DNA from: DATFDN01 sp035685165
GTDB lineage: Bacteria; Pseudomonadota; Alphaproteobacteria; Acetobacterales; Acetobacteraceae
Reading direction: 5' to 3'
DNA length: 64,000 bases
NCBI GenBank assembly: GCA_035685165.1
Contig: DASRBI010000008.1
Span: 1 to 64,000 of the forward strand
Part shown: positions 1 to 8,897 of the stretch, piece after piece
How the letters are laid out: every line of letters begins with the position of its first letter
Numbering within the stretch: position 1 is the first letter of the stretch
The notes under the pieces: generated by a model
Seen by the model: only the letters and a program-made list of their open reading frames with translations
The model's database searches: none
What the model was told of the DNA's origin: nothing
Made by a program: the position numbers and the translations under genes

Positions 1-132
1 GATTGCGCGCATATCACGCCGCGCCCCAAGGAGGAGCTGCTGCGGCAGCTGGCGGAGGTGCGCGCCTGGCTGCGGAGCGAGGCGGCGGCGGCGGGGCGCC
101 CGCCCAAGGCGGCGGACGACGGGTTTACGTGA
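1..132 (+). CDS. C-terminal end of an unidentified protein (5' partial)
   Basis: The frame is open from the first base and ends at a TGA at 130-132, so only the last 43 residues are in the window. The tail is charged and helical-looking (KEELLRQLAEVRAWL) followed by an Ala/Pro-rich end. I do not recognise the family from this fragment. It is read toward the convergent gene at 503-1525, so the 370 bases after it lie downstream of both genes. Confidence 0.5.
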   Translation, partial: DCAHITPRPKEELLRQLAEVRAWLRSEAAAAGRPPKAADDGFT

Positions 133-176
133 GCCGGCGCGATGGCGGGGCGGTGGCGGGGCCCGGGGCTGCCCAT

Positions 177-203
177 ATTAGTAACGTTGTTAACGTATGT
201 AAT
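177..203. promoter_or_regulatory. 27-bp AT-rich imperfect palindrome, operator-like
   Basis: The sequence begins ATTA, has AACGTT and AACGT in the middle and ends TAAT. Nine of thirteen positions pair across a centre at base 190. It is a strongly AT-rich island in very GC-rich DNA. The form resembles TetR- or MarR-type operators, but no gene in the window starts beside it, since both neighbours end here. The target gene may have been lost. Confidence 0.35.
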
Positions 204-240
204 AGCCGCCAGGCGAGAGCCCCCCTGCCGTTGCGGGAGG

Positions 241-373
241 GGGCTGTTGGTTGCGCGATGCACGGAGCGAAGCTCGCGGCTTGCGGTCGCGGACACGCCT
301 CCCCGTGGCCGGATCCCGACAGAGAAAGGGGAGGCTCTTTGTTGCAAGATGCAAAGAGCGGAACCCGCGGCTG
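241..373. repeat. Two imperfect direct copies of a 40-base sequence
   Basis: Bases 241-282 and 332-373 align at an offset of 91 with roughly three quarters of positions identical. Shared blocks include GTTGC..GATGCA, GAGCG and CGCGGCT. The second copy folds into a stem (GCTCTTTG at 334-341 with CAAAGAGC at 352-359). A further inverted repeat, GCCTCCCC/GGGGAGGC, brackets the space between the copies. Confidence 0.45.
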
Positions 374-502
374 GCTGCCGCGCGCAGCCCGCCCCCTTGC
401 ACCCTCCCCCGACGGGGAACCCAAAATCGTTCGTCCCACCTCTCTCAATACCATCCCCGTCAGAGGCGGAGAGGGTCGCGTGCGCCCTGGCGTGAGAACG
501 CC

Positions 503-1525
503 CTACGCCGGGTCCTCGCCGATCCGGACGAGCATCTTGCCGAAATTGCGCCCACTCAACACACCGGCCAGCGCATCGGGCGCGTTCTCCAGCCCGTTCA
601 CTATGTCCTCGCGGTAGCGCAGGCTGCCTTCGGCCACCCAGGGCGCCGCGAGCGCGCGCCACTCGGCGAACCGCTCGGGCTTGTCGCTGACGATGAAGCC
701 CTGGATCAGCACGCGCTTGCCGACCACGAAGCCGAGATTGGGGCCCGGCGGATACTCCGCCTCGTTATATTGCGACACCATCCCGCACATCGGCACGCGG
801 GAGAACGGGTTGAGCAGGTCGAACGCCGCCGCCTGAACCCGTCCGCCGACATTCTCGAAATAGACGTCGATGCCGTTCGGACAGGCTTCGCGCAGCTCGT
901 TGTGCAGGTCGATGCTCCGGTGATCGACGCAATCGTCGAAGCCGAGCTCCTCCTGCACGAACAGGCATTTGTCGGCCCCGCCCGCGATCCCGACCACGCG
1001 CGCGCCGGCGCGCTTGGCGAGCTGTCCGGCCACCGAACCTACCGCGCCGGAGGCAGCGGAGATCACCACCGTCTCGCCCCGCTTGGGCCGGCCGATGTCG
1101 GTCATGCCGGTATAGGCGGTGGCGCCCGGCATCCCGAGCACGCCCAGATAGGCGGACAGCGGCGCGGCGTGGCGGTCGATCTTCGCCACCTGCTCGGCCT
1201 TGGCCACGCAATGCGTGGACCAGCCGCGCGGCCCGACCACGATATCGCCCACGGCGAAGCCGGGTGCCGCGGAGGCGATCACCTCGCCCACCGTCTCGCC
1301 GGTCATCGTCTCGCCGATCTGCACAGGCGGCGCGTAGGACGGCCCCTCGCGCAGGCGCCCGCGCATGTAGGGGTCGATCGAGAGCCAGATCGTGCGCGTG
1401 ACCACCTCGCCCGCCGCAGGCGTCGGGACCGCGCCTTCCTCGATGCGGAAGTCGTGCGCGGCCGGTGCGCCGCGCGGGCGGCGGGCGAGCACGACCGAGC
1501 GGCGGAACCCGGGGTCGGCGCTCAT
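503..1525 (-). CDS. NADP-dependent MDR oxidoreductase (CurA/prostaglandin-reductase-like)
   Basis: This 340-residue protein belongs to the zinc-free medium-chain dehydrogenase/reductase branch that reduces alpha,beta-unsaturated ketones with NADPH (the CurA/YncB and leukotriene B4 dehydrogenase group). The N-terminal catalytic domain carries LSIDPYMRGRL at about 48-58 and ETMTGETVGEV at about 72-82, both typical of the group. The Rossmann segment SAASGAVGSVAGQLAK is at about 156-171. No zinc ligands are present. The length is normal. The ATG at 1523-1525 lies one base after the stop of the upstream zinc alcohol dehydrogenase, so the two are probably co-transcribed. Substrate is unknown. Confidence 0.88.
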   Translation of the reverse strand: MSADPGFRRSVVLARRPRGAPAAHDFRIEEGAVPTPAAGEVVTRTIWLSIDPYMRGRLREGPSYAPPVQIGETMTGETVGEVIASAAPGFAVGDIVVGPRGWSTHCVAKAEQVAKIDRHAAPLSAYLGVLGMPGATAYTGMTDIGRPKRGETVVISAASGAVGSVAGQLAKRAGARVVGIAGGADKCLFVQEELGFDDCVDHRSIDLHNELREACPNGIDVYFENVGGRVQAAAFDLLNPFSRVPMCGMVSQYNEAEYPPGPNLGFVVGKRVLIQGFIVSDKPERFAEWRALAAPWVAEGSLRYREDIVNGLENAPDALAGVLSGRNFGKMLVRIGEDPA

Positions 1526-1526
1526 C

Positions 1527-2588
1527 TCACGCCGCCTCGGCGCGCAGCACGACGCGGCCCGTTACTTTGCCGTCGCGCAGCCGCATCAACGCGTCGTTGG
1601 CTTGGTTCTGCGGGACGGTCTGCACCGGGAGCGGATGCACGTCGCCCTTTTGCGCGAGTGCCACCAGCGCCCGCAGGTCCTTCACGGTGCCGACATAGCT
1701 TCCCTGCACGGTCAGCGCGCGGATCGCCATCAGCGGCAAAGGCAGCATCAGCTCGCCGCCGAACAGGCCGACTTGCACGAGCTTGCCGCCCTTGCGCAGC
1801 GCGCCGAAGGCGAAGCGCGCGGTGGCGGTGCCATTGACGAGGTCGATCACCGCCAGCACCGGCCCGCCCGCCGCCTGCATGATGCGCTTGGCGACATCGT
1901 CGCCGTTGCCGTCCACCACTTGCGTGGCGCCCGCCTTCAGCGCCGCCTGCCGTTTCTCCTCGCTGATGTCGACGACGATGATGTTGCGGTGCTCGAGCGC
2001 CTTCAGGATGGCGATGGCGTTGAGCCCCAGGCCGCCCGCGCCGACAAGCACGATCGCTTCGTCCTTCGCCAGCGGCATCACCTTCTGGATCGCCGAATAG
2101 ACGGTGATGCCCGAGCACGCATAGGTCGCCGCCACCGCCGGATCGAGCGTGCCGGGATCAACCAGATGCCGCGGATGCGGGGCGATCACATGCGTGCCGT
2201 AGCCGCCGTTGGCATAGACGCCGAGGCTGCGCGGCGTTAGGCACATATTGTCCTCGTCGGCGAGGCAGAACGCGCATTGCCCGCACCCGACCCAGGGATA
2301 GACGATGCGGAGATCGCCGACCTTCACGCCCTTGGCGTCCGGCCCCAGCTTGACGACGCGGCCGACGATCTCGTGGCCCATGGCGAGCGGCAGCACGAGG
2401 CCGCGGTCCTTGAGCGTCATCTTCTGGCCGCCGCCGATGTCGTAGTAGCCCTCCCAGATGTGCAGGTCGGAATGGCAGACGCCGCAATGGGTCGTCTGGA
2501 GCAAAACCTCGGTGCCCTTCGGCTCCGGTGTCGGCAGCTCGATTTCCTGCAAAGGCTTCCCGTTTTCGACGACGGCCCAGGCGCGCAT
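1527..2588 (-). CDS. Zinc-dependent alcohol dehydrogenase
   Basis: The 353-residue protein is an NAD(P)-dependent zinc alcohol dehydrogenase of the MDR family. It has the catalytic zinc ligands Cys38 in CGVCHSD and His72-Glu73 in GHE. Structural zinc cysteines are at about 102, 105, 108 and 116, and the nucleotide-binding glycines lie in LVGAGGLGLNA. The frame is open far upstream, but translation should start at the ATG ending at 2588: GGAGGAAG lies just upstream and the next residues (RAWAVVENGKP) match the normal family N-terminus. It is followed one base later by the MDR reductase gene, suggesting a two-gene operon for alcohol/aldehyde and enone metabolism. Confidence 0.92.
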   Translation of the reverse strand: MRAWAVVENGKPLQEIELPTPEPKGTEVLLQTTHCGVCHSDLHIWEGYYDIGGGQKMTLKDRGLVLPLAMGHEIVGRVVKLGPDAKGVKVGDLRIVYPWVGCGQCAFCLADEDNMCLTPRSLGVYANGGYGTHVIAPHPRHLVDPGTLDPAVAATYACSGITVYSAIQKVMPLAKDEAIVLVGAGGLGLNAIAILKALEHRNIIVVDISEEKRQAALKAGATQVVDGNGDDVAKRIMQAAGGPVLAVIDLVNGTATARFAFGALRKGGKLVQVGLFGGELMLPLPLMAIRALTVQGSYVGTVKDLRALVALAQKGDVHPLPVQTVPQNQANDALMRLRDGKVTGRVVLRAEAA

Positions 2589-2704
2589 GGTCTTCCTCCG
2601 CTTGTTAGGGGCGGAGCTTTGCGCGGCAGCCTGTCGGGCCGTCAAGCCACGCGCCCTAGGGCCGGCAAGCGCGCCGCGGCGCTTTCCGGCGCGCTCCATG
2701 CGCC

Positions 2705-3511
2705 CTACACGTGCAGGCGCATCCAGTCCGGCACGCGCGGTTCCAGCCGTGCCGCGCCGGCATGAAGCTCGCCGCCTTCCAGCGCCTCCAGCCGCAAGAG
2801 CGCGATGCCGCGCCCGCCGCGGCCCGACCGCATCGCACCGACCTCGCGCCCCTCGCGAACGACAGGTGTTCCCGGATCGGGCAGCGCGCCCTGCACTGCG
2901 ACCGGTACCAGCCGGCGCTTGATCAGGCCCCGATATTTGGTTCGGGCGGTGAGCTCCTGGCCCATGTAGCAGCCCTTGCTCCAGGAGACGCCGTTCAGCT
3001 CGTCGAACCCGGCTTCCAGGAGCACGGTCTTTTCCGCCTCCAAATCGCGCGAGCCGTCCGGCAGACCGAGCGACAGCCGGTGCGCGTCGTATTCGTCCTC
3101 GGTCGCGTTCGCCGCCAGCGGCGCGGCGGCGAGCACCCGCCAACCGGCGGCGGGCAGGCGCGGATCGGGCGCGCTGATCGCGCCCTCGGGCGGCGGGCCG
3201 TCCCAGGCGGCATGAACATGCAGCGGCGCGAGCCCGAGCGCGACCTTGGAGCGGAGGCGGAAGCGCGCGAGGCGCTGCACCAGCACGGCGGCCTGCGCGG
3301 CTTCGCAGTCGAGCAGCAGGCGCGCCCCGTCGCTCAGGATGAAGAAATCGGCGAGCCATTTGCCTTGCGGGGTCAGCAAGGCGGCCCACACCGCCCGGCC
3401 CGGCGCGGCCTCGGTCACGTCGTTCGACACCAAGCCCTGGAGAAACGGAACCCGGTCCTCGCCCGCAACCTCGATCACGGCGCGGGCGGACAGCAGCGTC
3501 AAACGTGTCAT
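2705..3511 (-). CDS. ygfZ: YgfZ/GcvT-family tetrahydrofolate-binding protein
   Basis: The protein (268 residues) is a YgfZ-type folate-binding protein, which in other bacteria supports assembly or repair of iron-sulfur clusters, including that of MiaB. The diagnostic signature KGCYMGQELTAR is present in the C-terminal half, and the N-terminus (FLQGLVSNDV) is the usual GcvT-fold opening. The start chosen is the ATG at 3509-3511, because the upstream extension of the open frame is low-complexity Ala/Pro/Arg and overlaps the divergent glycosyltransferase. The length is slightly short but normal for alphaproteobacteria. It is divergent from the gene at 3595. Confidence 0.9.
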   Translation of the reverse strand: MTRLTLLSARAVIEVAGEDRVPFLQGLVSNDVTEAAPGRAVWAALLTPQGKWLADFFILSDGARLLLDCEAAQAAVLVQRLARFRLRSKVALGLAPLHVHAAWDGPPPEGAISAPDPRLPAAGWRVLAAAPLAANATEDEYDAHRLSLGLPDGSRDLEAEKTVLLEAGFDELNGVSWSKGCYMGQELTARTKYRGLIKRRLVPVAVQGALPDPGTPVVREGREVGAMRSGRGGRGIALLRLEALEGGELHAGAARLEPRVPDWMRLHV

Positions 3512-3594
3512 GGGCGGAAAGTGGGAGAACCGGCGCCCGGCACAAGACGGCCCGGGTTCGCCCGGCGCGCGCGGATGGCTTAGAGCATCGGCGC

Positions 3595-4623
3595 ATGAGG
3601 GTGGCGCAAGTGATGGCGGGCGCGCCGGCGGGCGGGGCAGAGCTGTTCTTCGAGCGGCTGTGCGCGGCGCTCGCCCGCGCAGGCGATGGTGTGCTGCCCG
3701 TGATCCGGCGCAACCAAGAGCGCGCCGCACGGCTGCGCGCGGCGGGGCTTGCCCCCGTGCAACTGGCGTTCGGCAGCGGGCTCGATCTCATCTCTCCGCG
3801 CCGCCTCGCCGCTTCGCTCCAACGGTTCGCCCCCGGCAGCGTCGTGGCCTGGATGAGCCGCGCGGCGCGGATCGCGCCGAAAGGGCGCTGGGCGCTGATC
3901 GGGCGGCTCGGCGGCTATTACGATTTGCGGAATTTCGGAAACTGCGAGCATCTGGCCGCCAACACGCACGGGCTCGTCGATTGGATCGTGCGGCAGGGCT
4001 GGCCGGCGGCGCGCGTGCATTACCTGCCCAATTTCGTCCCCGACCTCGCGAGCGCAGAGCCCGTCGGGCGGGTGGAACTCGGCGTGCCTGAGGGCGCACC
4101 GCTGTTGCTCGGGCTCGGGCGTCTGCACCGCAACAAGGCGTTCGACATCCTGATCCGCGCGCTCGCGCTGCTGCCCGAGGCGTTCGCGGTGATCGCGGGC
4201 GAAGGGCCGGAGCGCCCGGCATTGGAGGCATTGGCGCGCGAGCTCGGCGTCAGCGCGCGGTTGCGGCTGCCCGGATGGCGCCAGGACGGCGCGGCATTGC
4301 TGGCGGGCTGCGACGTGCTGGTCTGCCCGTCGCGCCAGGAGCCGCTCGGCAACGTGGTGCTGGAAGCCTGGTCGGCGCGCCGGCCGGTGGTGGCCGCCGC
4401 CGCCGAGGGCCCCGCCGAGCTGATCCGCCCCGGCGAGACCGGATTGCTCGCGCCGGTAGAGGACGCCGCGGCGCTGGCCCGGGCGGTCGCCTCGCTGCTT
4501 GCGGACCGCCGCGCGTCGGCGCGGCTCGCCGAGGCGGGGCGCGCCGCCTATGAGCGTGATTTCGCCGAGGCGCCGGTGCTGGCGCAATGGCGCGGCTTCC
4601 TGGCGAGCGTGGAGCGGCGCTGA
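3595..4623 (+). CDS. Glycosyltransferase, GT-B fold (GT4-like)
   Basis: This 342-residue protein has the two-domain layout of a GT-B glycosyltransferase. The N-terminus (VAQVMAGAPAGGAELFFERL) is the usual acceptor-domain opening with the glycine-rich loop. The C-terminal donor-binding domain carries LLGLGRLHRNKAFDILIRA, then VCPSRQEPLGNVVLEAW with the conserved E-x7-E region. It probably transfers a sugar to a lipid- or protein-linked glycan at the cytoplasmic membrane; donor and acceptor cannot be read from sequence. The start is the ATG at 3595, since an earlier in-frame ATG overlaps the divergent gene. Its stop overlaps the start of the asparagine synthase by one base, so the two are translationally coupled. 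Confidence 0.88.
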   Translation: MRVAQVMAGAPAGGAELFFERLCAALARAGDGVLPVIRRNQERAARLRAAGLAPVQLAFGSGLDLISPRRLAASLQRFAPGSVVAWMSRAARIAPKGRWALIGRLGGYYDLRNFGNCEHLAANTHGLVDWIVRQGWPAARVHYLPNFVPDLASAEPVGRVELGVPEGAPLLLGLGRLHRNKAFDILIRALALLPEAFAVIAGEGPERPALEALARELGVSARLRLPGWRQDGAALLAGCDVLVCPSRQEPLGNVVLEAWSARRPVVAAAAEGPAELIRPGETGLLAPVEDAAALARAVASLLADRRASARLAEAGRAAYERDFAEAPVLAQWRGFLASVERR

Positions 4624-6386
4624 TGTGCGGGATCGCCGGGCTGGTGCTGGAGGCGACCGCGCCGCCCCCCGAACCCGCCCTGCTCGGGCGGCTGATCGGC
4701 GCGATGGCGCATCGCGGCCCGGACGGGAGCGGCCACGCGCTCGTCGGGCGGGTGGCGCTGGCGCAGAACCGGCTTGCCATCATCGACCTGCACACCGGTG
4801 ACCAGCCGTTGTTCCTCGGTCCGCTGACGCTGATCGCCAACGGCGAGATCTACAATTACCGCGAGCTGCGCGCCGAGCTCGCCGACGAAACCTTTGCCAC
4901 CGAAAGCGACTGCGAGCCGCCGCTGCATTTGTTCCGCCGCGACGGCACGGATTTCACACGCGCACTGCGCGGGATGTACGCCATCGCGATCCACGACCGC
5001 GCCGCCCGGCGCGTCATGCTCGCGCGCGATCCGTTCGGCATAAAGCCGCTCTACGTGGCGCAAGTAGCCGGCGGCCTTGCCTTCGCCTCCGAGCCGCAGG
5101 CGCTGCACGCGGCGGGGCTGGTTCCGCGCGGCGTGCGCGTTCCGGCGCGCGACGAGCTGTTGCAGATGCAGTTCACCACCGGCGCGGAGAGCATCTTCGC
5201 CGGCATCGAGCGCGTGCTGCCGGGCGAGACGCTGACGTGCCTCGACGGGCACGTGATCGAGCGGCGCCGCATCGCCGCGCTGCCGAATGGCGGACCGCAG
5301 GCGCTCAGTGAACAAGAGGCGCTGGAAGCTCTGGACCGGGCGCTCGAGAGCAGCGTGCTGCTGCACCAGCGCAGCGACGTGCCGTACGGCATGTTCCTTT
5401 CGGGTGGCGTGGACAGTTCCGCGCTGCTGGCGATGATGGCCCGGCTCAACAGCGCACCCGTGCTCGCCTTCACCGCCGGATGGGACGTGCCGGGCGCAGC
5501 GGACGAGCGCGCGCGAGCGGCTTCGGTGGCGCGCGCGGCGGGCGCGCAGCACGAGGCGATGGAAATCACGCAAGGCATGGTCTGGGAGCACCTTCCGCAG
5601 ATCGTCGCCTGCATGGACGACCCGGCGGCGGACTACGCCATCATCCCGACCTGGTTCCTGGCGCGGCGGGCGCAGCAGGACGTGAAGGTGGTGCTCTCGG
5701 GCGAGGGCGGCGACGAGCTGTTCGCGGGCTATGGGCGCTACCGGAGCGCCATGCGCCCGTGGTGGCTCGGTGGGCGGATCATGCGCGGCCGCGGGGTGTT
5801 CGACCGGGTGGGCGTGCTGCGCCGACGCCCGTCCGGTTGGCGCGACGGCTTCGCCGCCGCCGAACGGCAGGCCGCCGAGGGCGGAAGGAGCCGCCTGCAA
5901 GCGGCGCAAGCGGCCGACATGGCCGACTGGCTGCCGCACAATCTGCTGCTGAAGCTCGACCGCTGCCTGATGGCGCACGGGGTGGAAGGGCGCACGCCGT
6001 TTCTCGATCGCGGCGTGGCCGAGGCCGTGTTCCGGCTGCCCGACGCGCTCAAGGTGCGGCGCGGGCTCGGCAAATGGGTGCTGCGGCGCTGGCTGGCGCA
6101 GCACCTCCCGCAGGCCGCGCCGTTCGCCGCCAAGCGCGGCTTCACCGTGCCGGTCGGCGCGTGGATCCGGGCCGAGGGCGGCCGGCTCGGGCCGCTGGTG
6201 GCGCGGCAGCCGGGCGTGGAGGAGATCGCCGAGCCGGCCCGCGTCGAGGCGCTGTTCCGCTCGGCGCGCCCGGGCGACGAGGCGACCGCATGCTGGCGGC
6301 TGCTGTTCTACGCGCTCTGGCATCGCCGCCATATCCTCGGGCTCGCCCAATCGGGCGACGTGTTCGACACGCTTTGCAGCACCTGA
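4623..6386 (+). CDS. asnB: Asparagine synthase, glutamine-hydrolysing
   Basis: The 587-residue protein makes asparagine from aspartate, ATP and glutamine. Cys2 in MCGIAG is the glutaminase nucleophile, followed by the class II amidotransferase motifs AHRGPDG and NGEIYNYREL. The synthetase half carries the pyrophosphate loop FLSGGVDSSALLA and LSGEGGDELFAGY. Length is normal. The ATG overlaps the stop of the preceding glycosyltransferase (TGATG). AsnB paralogs next to glycosyltransferases are common in surface-polysaccharide loci, where they may amidate sugar acids rather than serve general asparagine supply; which applies here is not visible. Confidence 0.93.
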   Translation: MCGIAGLVLEATAPPPEPALLGRLIGAMAHRGPDGSGHALVGRVALAQNRLAIIDLHTGDQPLFLGPLTLIANGEIYNYRELRAELADETFATESDCEPPLHLFRRDGTDFTRALRGMYAIAIHDRAARRVMLARDPFGIKPLYVAQVAGGLAFASEPQALHAAGLVPRGVRVPARDELLQMQFTTGAESIFAGIERVLPGETLTCLDGHVIERRRIAALPNGGPQALSEQEALEALDRALESSVLLHQRSDVPYGMFLSGGVDSSALLAMMARLNSAPVLAFTAGWDVPGAADERARAASVARAAGAQHEAMEITQGMVWEHLPQIVACMDDPAADYAIIPTWFLARRAQQDVKVVLSGEGGDELFAGYGRYRSAMRPWWLGGRIMRGRGVFDRVGVLRRRPSGWRDGFAAAERQAAEGGRSRLQAAQAADMADWLPHNLLLKLDRCLMAHGVEGRTPFLDRGVAEAVFRLPDALKVRRGLGKWVLRRWLAQHLPQAAPFAAKRGFTVPVGAWIRAEGGRLGPLVARQPGVEEIAEPARVEALFRSARPGDEATACWRLLFYALWHRRHILGLAQSGDVFDTLCST

Positions 6387-6451
6387 ACGCGGCTGGTCTT
6401 GCTCGGGCCTGCGCCGTATCGTCCGGCATCCTTGAACTTCGGGACCGAAGC

Positions 6452-6871
6452 ATGCGCCGTCTCTCCGCTGTCCTTGCCGCCCTGGTTCTGAGCGCGCTCC
6501 CTGCCGCCCCGCACGCGCGGGCGCAGCGCGCCGCGCAGCCACACGCCTTCCTTTACGGAGCCTGGACCGGGGGGCTGTTTCCGCCGCCCTCGCAGGTGAC
6601 GGCGGAAACCTGCCTTGCCGCGCCGTCGGTGATCTTCATGCGCGACGTCGTGCTGCGCGCGACGCTCACGAGCGTCACCTACGTGCAGCGGTCGATCGAG
6701 ACCGTACGCGGCACCGGCCACGGCGTCGAGTTCCGCTTCATCCACGGCGCCGAAGGTTTCGGCTGCCCCGATCCCGATGCGCTGTCCGTCACGCGCATTT
6801 CCACCAACCAGATCAGCTTCCCTGACTGCGCCGACTTTCCCTTCCCGCTCGTGCGTTGTCCGGCGGGATAG
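6452..6871 (+). CDS. Secreted hypothetical protein
   Basis: The 139-residue product has a clear signal peptide: MRRLSAVLAALVLSALPAAP followed by an A-R-A cleavage context at about residue 24. The mature part has four cysteines (in ETCLAA, GFGCPD, PDCADF and LVRCPAG), which could form two disulfides in the periplasm. The start is the ATG at 6452, where the signal peptide begins; the open frame upstream overlaps asnB. I do not recognise a domain. It follows asnB by 65 bases and precedes the ThDP enzyme by 35 bases. Confidence 0.75.
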   Translation: MRRLSAVLAALVLSALPAAPHARAQRAAQPHAFLYGAWTGGLFPPPSQVTAETCLAAPSVIFMRDVVLRATLTSVTYVQRSIETVRGTGHGVEFRFIHGAEGFGCPDPDALSVTRISTNQISFPDCADFPFPLVRCPAG

Positions 6872-6906
6872 GCCGCGCACACCGCACTGAACAAAGAGGA
6901 ACGCCC

Positions 6907-8586
6907 ATGCCCCGAACCGTCGCGCGGCTGATCGCGGAATCGCTGCAAGCCCATGACGTGGACCAAATCTTTTGCGTGCCGGGCGAGAGCTATATCGGCC
7001 TGACCAACGCGCTCGCCGACATGAACGCCATCCGCATCGTGGTGTGCCGCCACGAGGGCGGCGCGGGGTTCATGGCGGTGGCGGACGGGCGGCTGCGCCC
7101 GCGCGCCGGAGTGTGCATGGTCTCGCGCGGGCCGGGCCTCTCCAACGCGATGGTCTCGCTGCATTCCGCCTATCACGACGCGACGCCGATGGTGATGCTG
7201 GTGGGCCAGGTGGAGCGCGCCGATTTCGGGCGTCAGGCGCTGCAAGAGCAGAACTATGCGCTGCTGCTCGCCGACATCACCAAGGCGGTGATCGAGGTGA
7301 ACGAACCCGCGCAGGCGTCCGAGGCGATCGCGCGAGCCTTCCATCTCGCGGAAAGCGGCACGCCCGGACCCGTTGCCGTGATTCTTCCCGAGGACATTTT
7401 CGAGGAATCGACCGCGGCGGAGCTCGATGCCCCGCGCCCGCGCGCGATGGCGGGGCCCCGCGCCGCGGACCTCGACCGGTTGGCGGAGATGCTGGAGCGG
7501 GCGGAGCGGCCGCTTGTGCTAGTCGGCGGCGCGCTGGTTACGGACTCGCTCTACGATCCGGCGGCGGCGGAAGAACTGCGGCGGTTCGCCGAGAGCTGGG
7601 TTCTGCCAGTCAGCCCGACGCATCGCCGGCCGCAACTGTTCGACAGCCGCCATCCCAATTACGGCGGCTACATGGGCATCCGCGTGCCGCCGAAGCTGAT
7701 CGCGGAGATGAAGAAGGCCGATCTGCTTGTCGCGCTCGGCGAGCGCATGACCGACACGGTCAGCCAGTCCTATTCATTCCCCAAGGCGCCACAGCCGCAA
7801 CTGCCGTTCGCCCATGTCTGGCCGGACGCCGACGAGATCGGGCGCGTGTTCCGCCCCGACCTCGGGCTCGCGTGCAGCCCGCTCGAGGTGATCCGGGGCC
7901 TCCTGTCGCGCGGCACGCCAATGGGGGCCGAGCGCCGGCGCGGCTGGGTAAGCGGACTGCACGCCATCCATCGCGCGCTGATGGAGCCGACCTGGGAACC
8001 GGCGCCGGACGGGGTGAACTTCGCCGCCGTGGTGTGCGCGGTGAACCGTCATCTCGCCCCCGATGCCACCGTCACCTCCGATGCCGGCAATTTCGGCAGC
8101 TTCATCCACCGCTACATCGACTTCCGCCCGGGGCAGCAATTCCTGTCCTCGGTCGTGGGCGCGATGGGCTCGGGGATGCCGATGGCGGTTGCCGCCGGGC
8201 TGCGCCGGCCGGGAACGCAGGTGGTCGCGTTCGTGGGCGACGGCGGCGCCTTGATGATGGGCAACGAGATCGCGACCGCCTGCCAGTATGGCGCGACGCC
8301 GATCATGATCATCTCTGACAATCGCTGCTACGGCACGATCACCATGCACCACCATGTCCGCTATCCCGGGCGCCCGTTCGAGTCGGCGACCGGGCTGAAA
8401 AACCCGGACTTCGCGGCCTGGGGCCGCTCGTTCGGATGCGAGGGGATCACCATCCGCGAGGAGGCCGAGGTGGACGGGGCGATCGCGCGTGCGTTCGCCG
8501 TAAAGACGCGGCCGGTGGTGGTGCACGTGCACAGCTCGGCCGTGCAGATGAGCGCGTGGCGGCGTTACGCGCCCCCGCCGGAGTAG
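6907..8586 (+). CDS. Thiamine diphosphate-dependent enzyme (acetolactate-synthase-like)
   Basis: The 559-residue protein has the three-domain structure of the ThDP enzyme family that includes acetolactate synthase, benzoylformate decarboxylase and related enzymes. The N-terminal PYR domain carries the activating glutamate in VCRHEGGAGFMAVADG. The C-terminal PP domain carries the ThDP/metal motif VGDGGALMMGNEI through ISDN. It is not a close match to the biosynthetic IlvB, and no small regulatory subunit is nearby, so a catabolic decarboxylase or lyase is more likely. The start ATG at 6907 follows AAAGAGGAACGCCC, a good ribosome-binding site. Confidence 0.87.
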   Translation: MPRTVARLIAESLQAHDVDQIFCVPGESYIGLTNALADMNAIRIVVCRHEGGAGFMAVADGRLRPRAGVCMVSRGPGLSNAMVSLHSAYHDATPMVMLVGQVERADFGRQALQEQNYALLLADITKAVIEVNEPAQASEAIARAFHLAESGTPGPVAVILPEDIFEESTAAELDAPRPRAMAGPRAADLDRLAEMLERAERPLVLVGGALVTDSLYDPAAAEELRRFAESWVLPVSPTHRRPQLFDSRHPNYGGYMGIRVPPKLIAEMKKADLLVALGERMTDTVSQSYSFPKAPQPQLPFAHVWPDADEIGRVFRPDLGLACSPLEVIRGLLSRGTPMGAERRRGWVSGLHAIHRALMEPTWEPAPDGVNFAAVVCAVNRHLAPDATVTSDAGNFGSFIHRYIDFRPGQQFLSSVVGAMGSGMPMAVAAGLRRPGTQVVAFVGDGGALMMGNEIATACQYGATPIMIISDNRCYGTITMHHHVRYPGRPFESATGLKNPDFAAWGRSFGCEGITIREEAEVDGAIARAFAVKTRPVVVHVHSSAVQMSAWRRYAPPPE

Positions 8587-8591
8587 GCGCG

Positions 8592-8897
8592 ATGGATTTG
8601 GCTGCCTTCGAGGCAAGCCTTCAGGACGACGCGCCGCCCGCATCGGCGGGGCGGGCGTTGGCCGCGCTCTGGTGGGCGCGCAAGGGCGACTGGAACCGGG
8701 CGCACGCCGAAGCGCAGGCCGACGACAGCGCCGCGGGCGCGGCCGTTCATGCCTTTCTGCATCGGATGGAGGGCGATCTGGCCAATGCGGCGTACTGGTA
8801 CCGGCGCGCGGGCCGCCCGGCCGCAACCTCCGCGCTGGACGTGGAATGGGCGGGGCTCGCCGAGGAACTTGTTGCAGCCGCGCCGCATCGGCCCTGA
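8592..8897 (+). CDS. Small conserved-looking hypothetical protein
   Basis: A 101-residue acidic, alanine-rich protein starting six bases after the ThDP enzyme stop codon, so probably in the same transcript. It has no signal peptide. Segments such as WWARKGDWNRAHAEAQ and NAAYWYRRAGRP resemble single TPR-like helical hairpins, and the spacing of Trp/Tyr fits a short helical-repeat fold. No specific function can be assigned; it may be an accessory protein of the upstream enzyme. Confidence 0.7.
   Translation: MDLAAFEASLQDDAPPASAGRALAALWWARKGDWNRAHAEAQADDSAAGAAVHAFLHRMEGDLANAAYWYRRAGRPAATSALDVEWAGLAEELVAAAPHRP

Larger units (their letters stand above)
133..502. other. Intergenic region between convergent genes, structured but without a supported gene
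   Basis: Overlapping reading frames exist on both strands, but they have proline/arginine-rich compositions typical of non-coding GC-rich DNA, and none resembles a protein I know. The stretch holds an AT-rich palindrome (177-203), two imperfect copies of a 40-base sequence (241-282 and 332-373), an 8-bp inverted repeat (297-304 with 328-335) and an 8-bp stem (334-341 with 352-359). It may be a decayed gene or a structured extragenic element. Confidence 0.5.

Noticed and set aside
1527..3791. A 754-residue minus-strand open frame covering the alcohol dehydrogenase and the folate-binding gene
   Set aside because: Only the last 353 residues are protein-like. The upstream part is an Arg/Ala/Pro-rich shadow of the folate-binding gene, and a good ribosome-binding site marks the internal ATG at 2586-2588.
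4548..6542. A 664-residue minus-strand open frame opposite asnB
   Set aside because: It is the mirror of the asnB reading frame. The plus strand carries all catalytic motifs of asparagine synthase.
6907..8586. Biosynthetic acetolactate synthase (ilvB)
   Set aside because: No ilvN small subunit follows, and the context is not isoleucine/valine synthesis. The general ThDP-enzyme call is safer.
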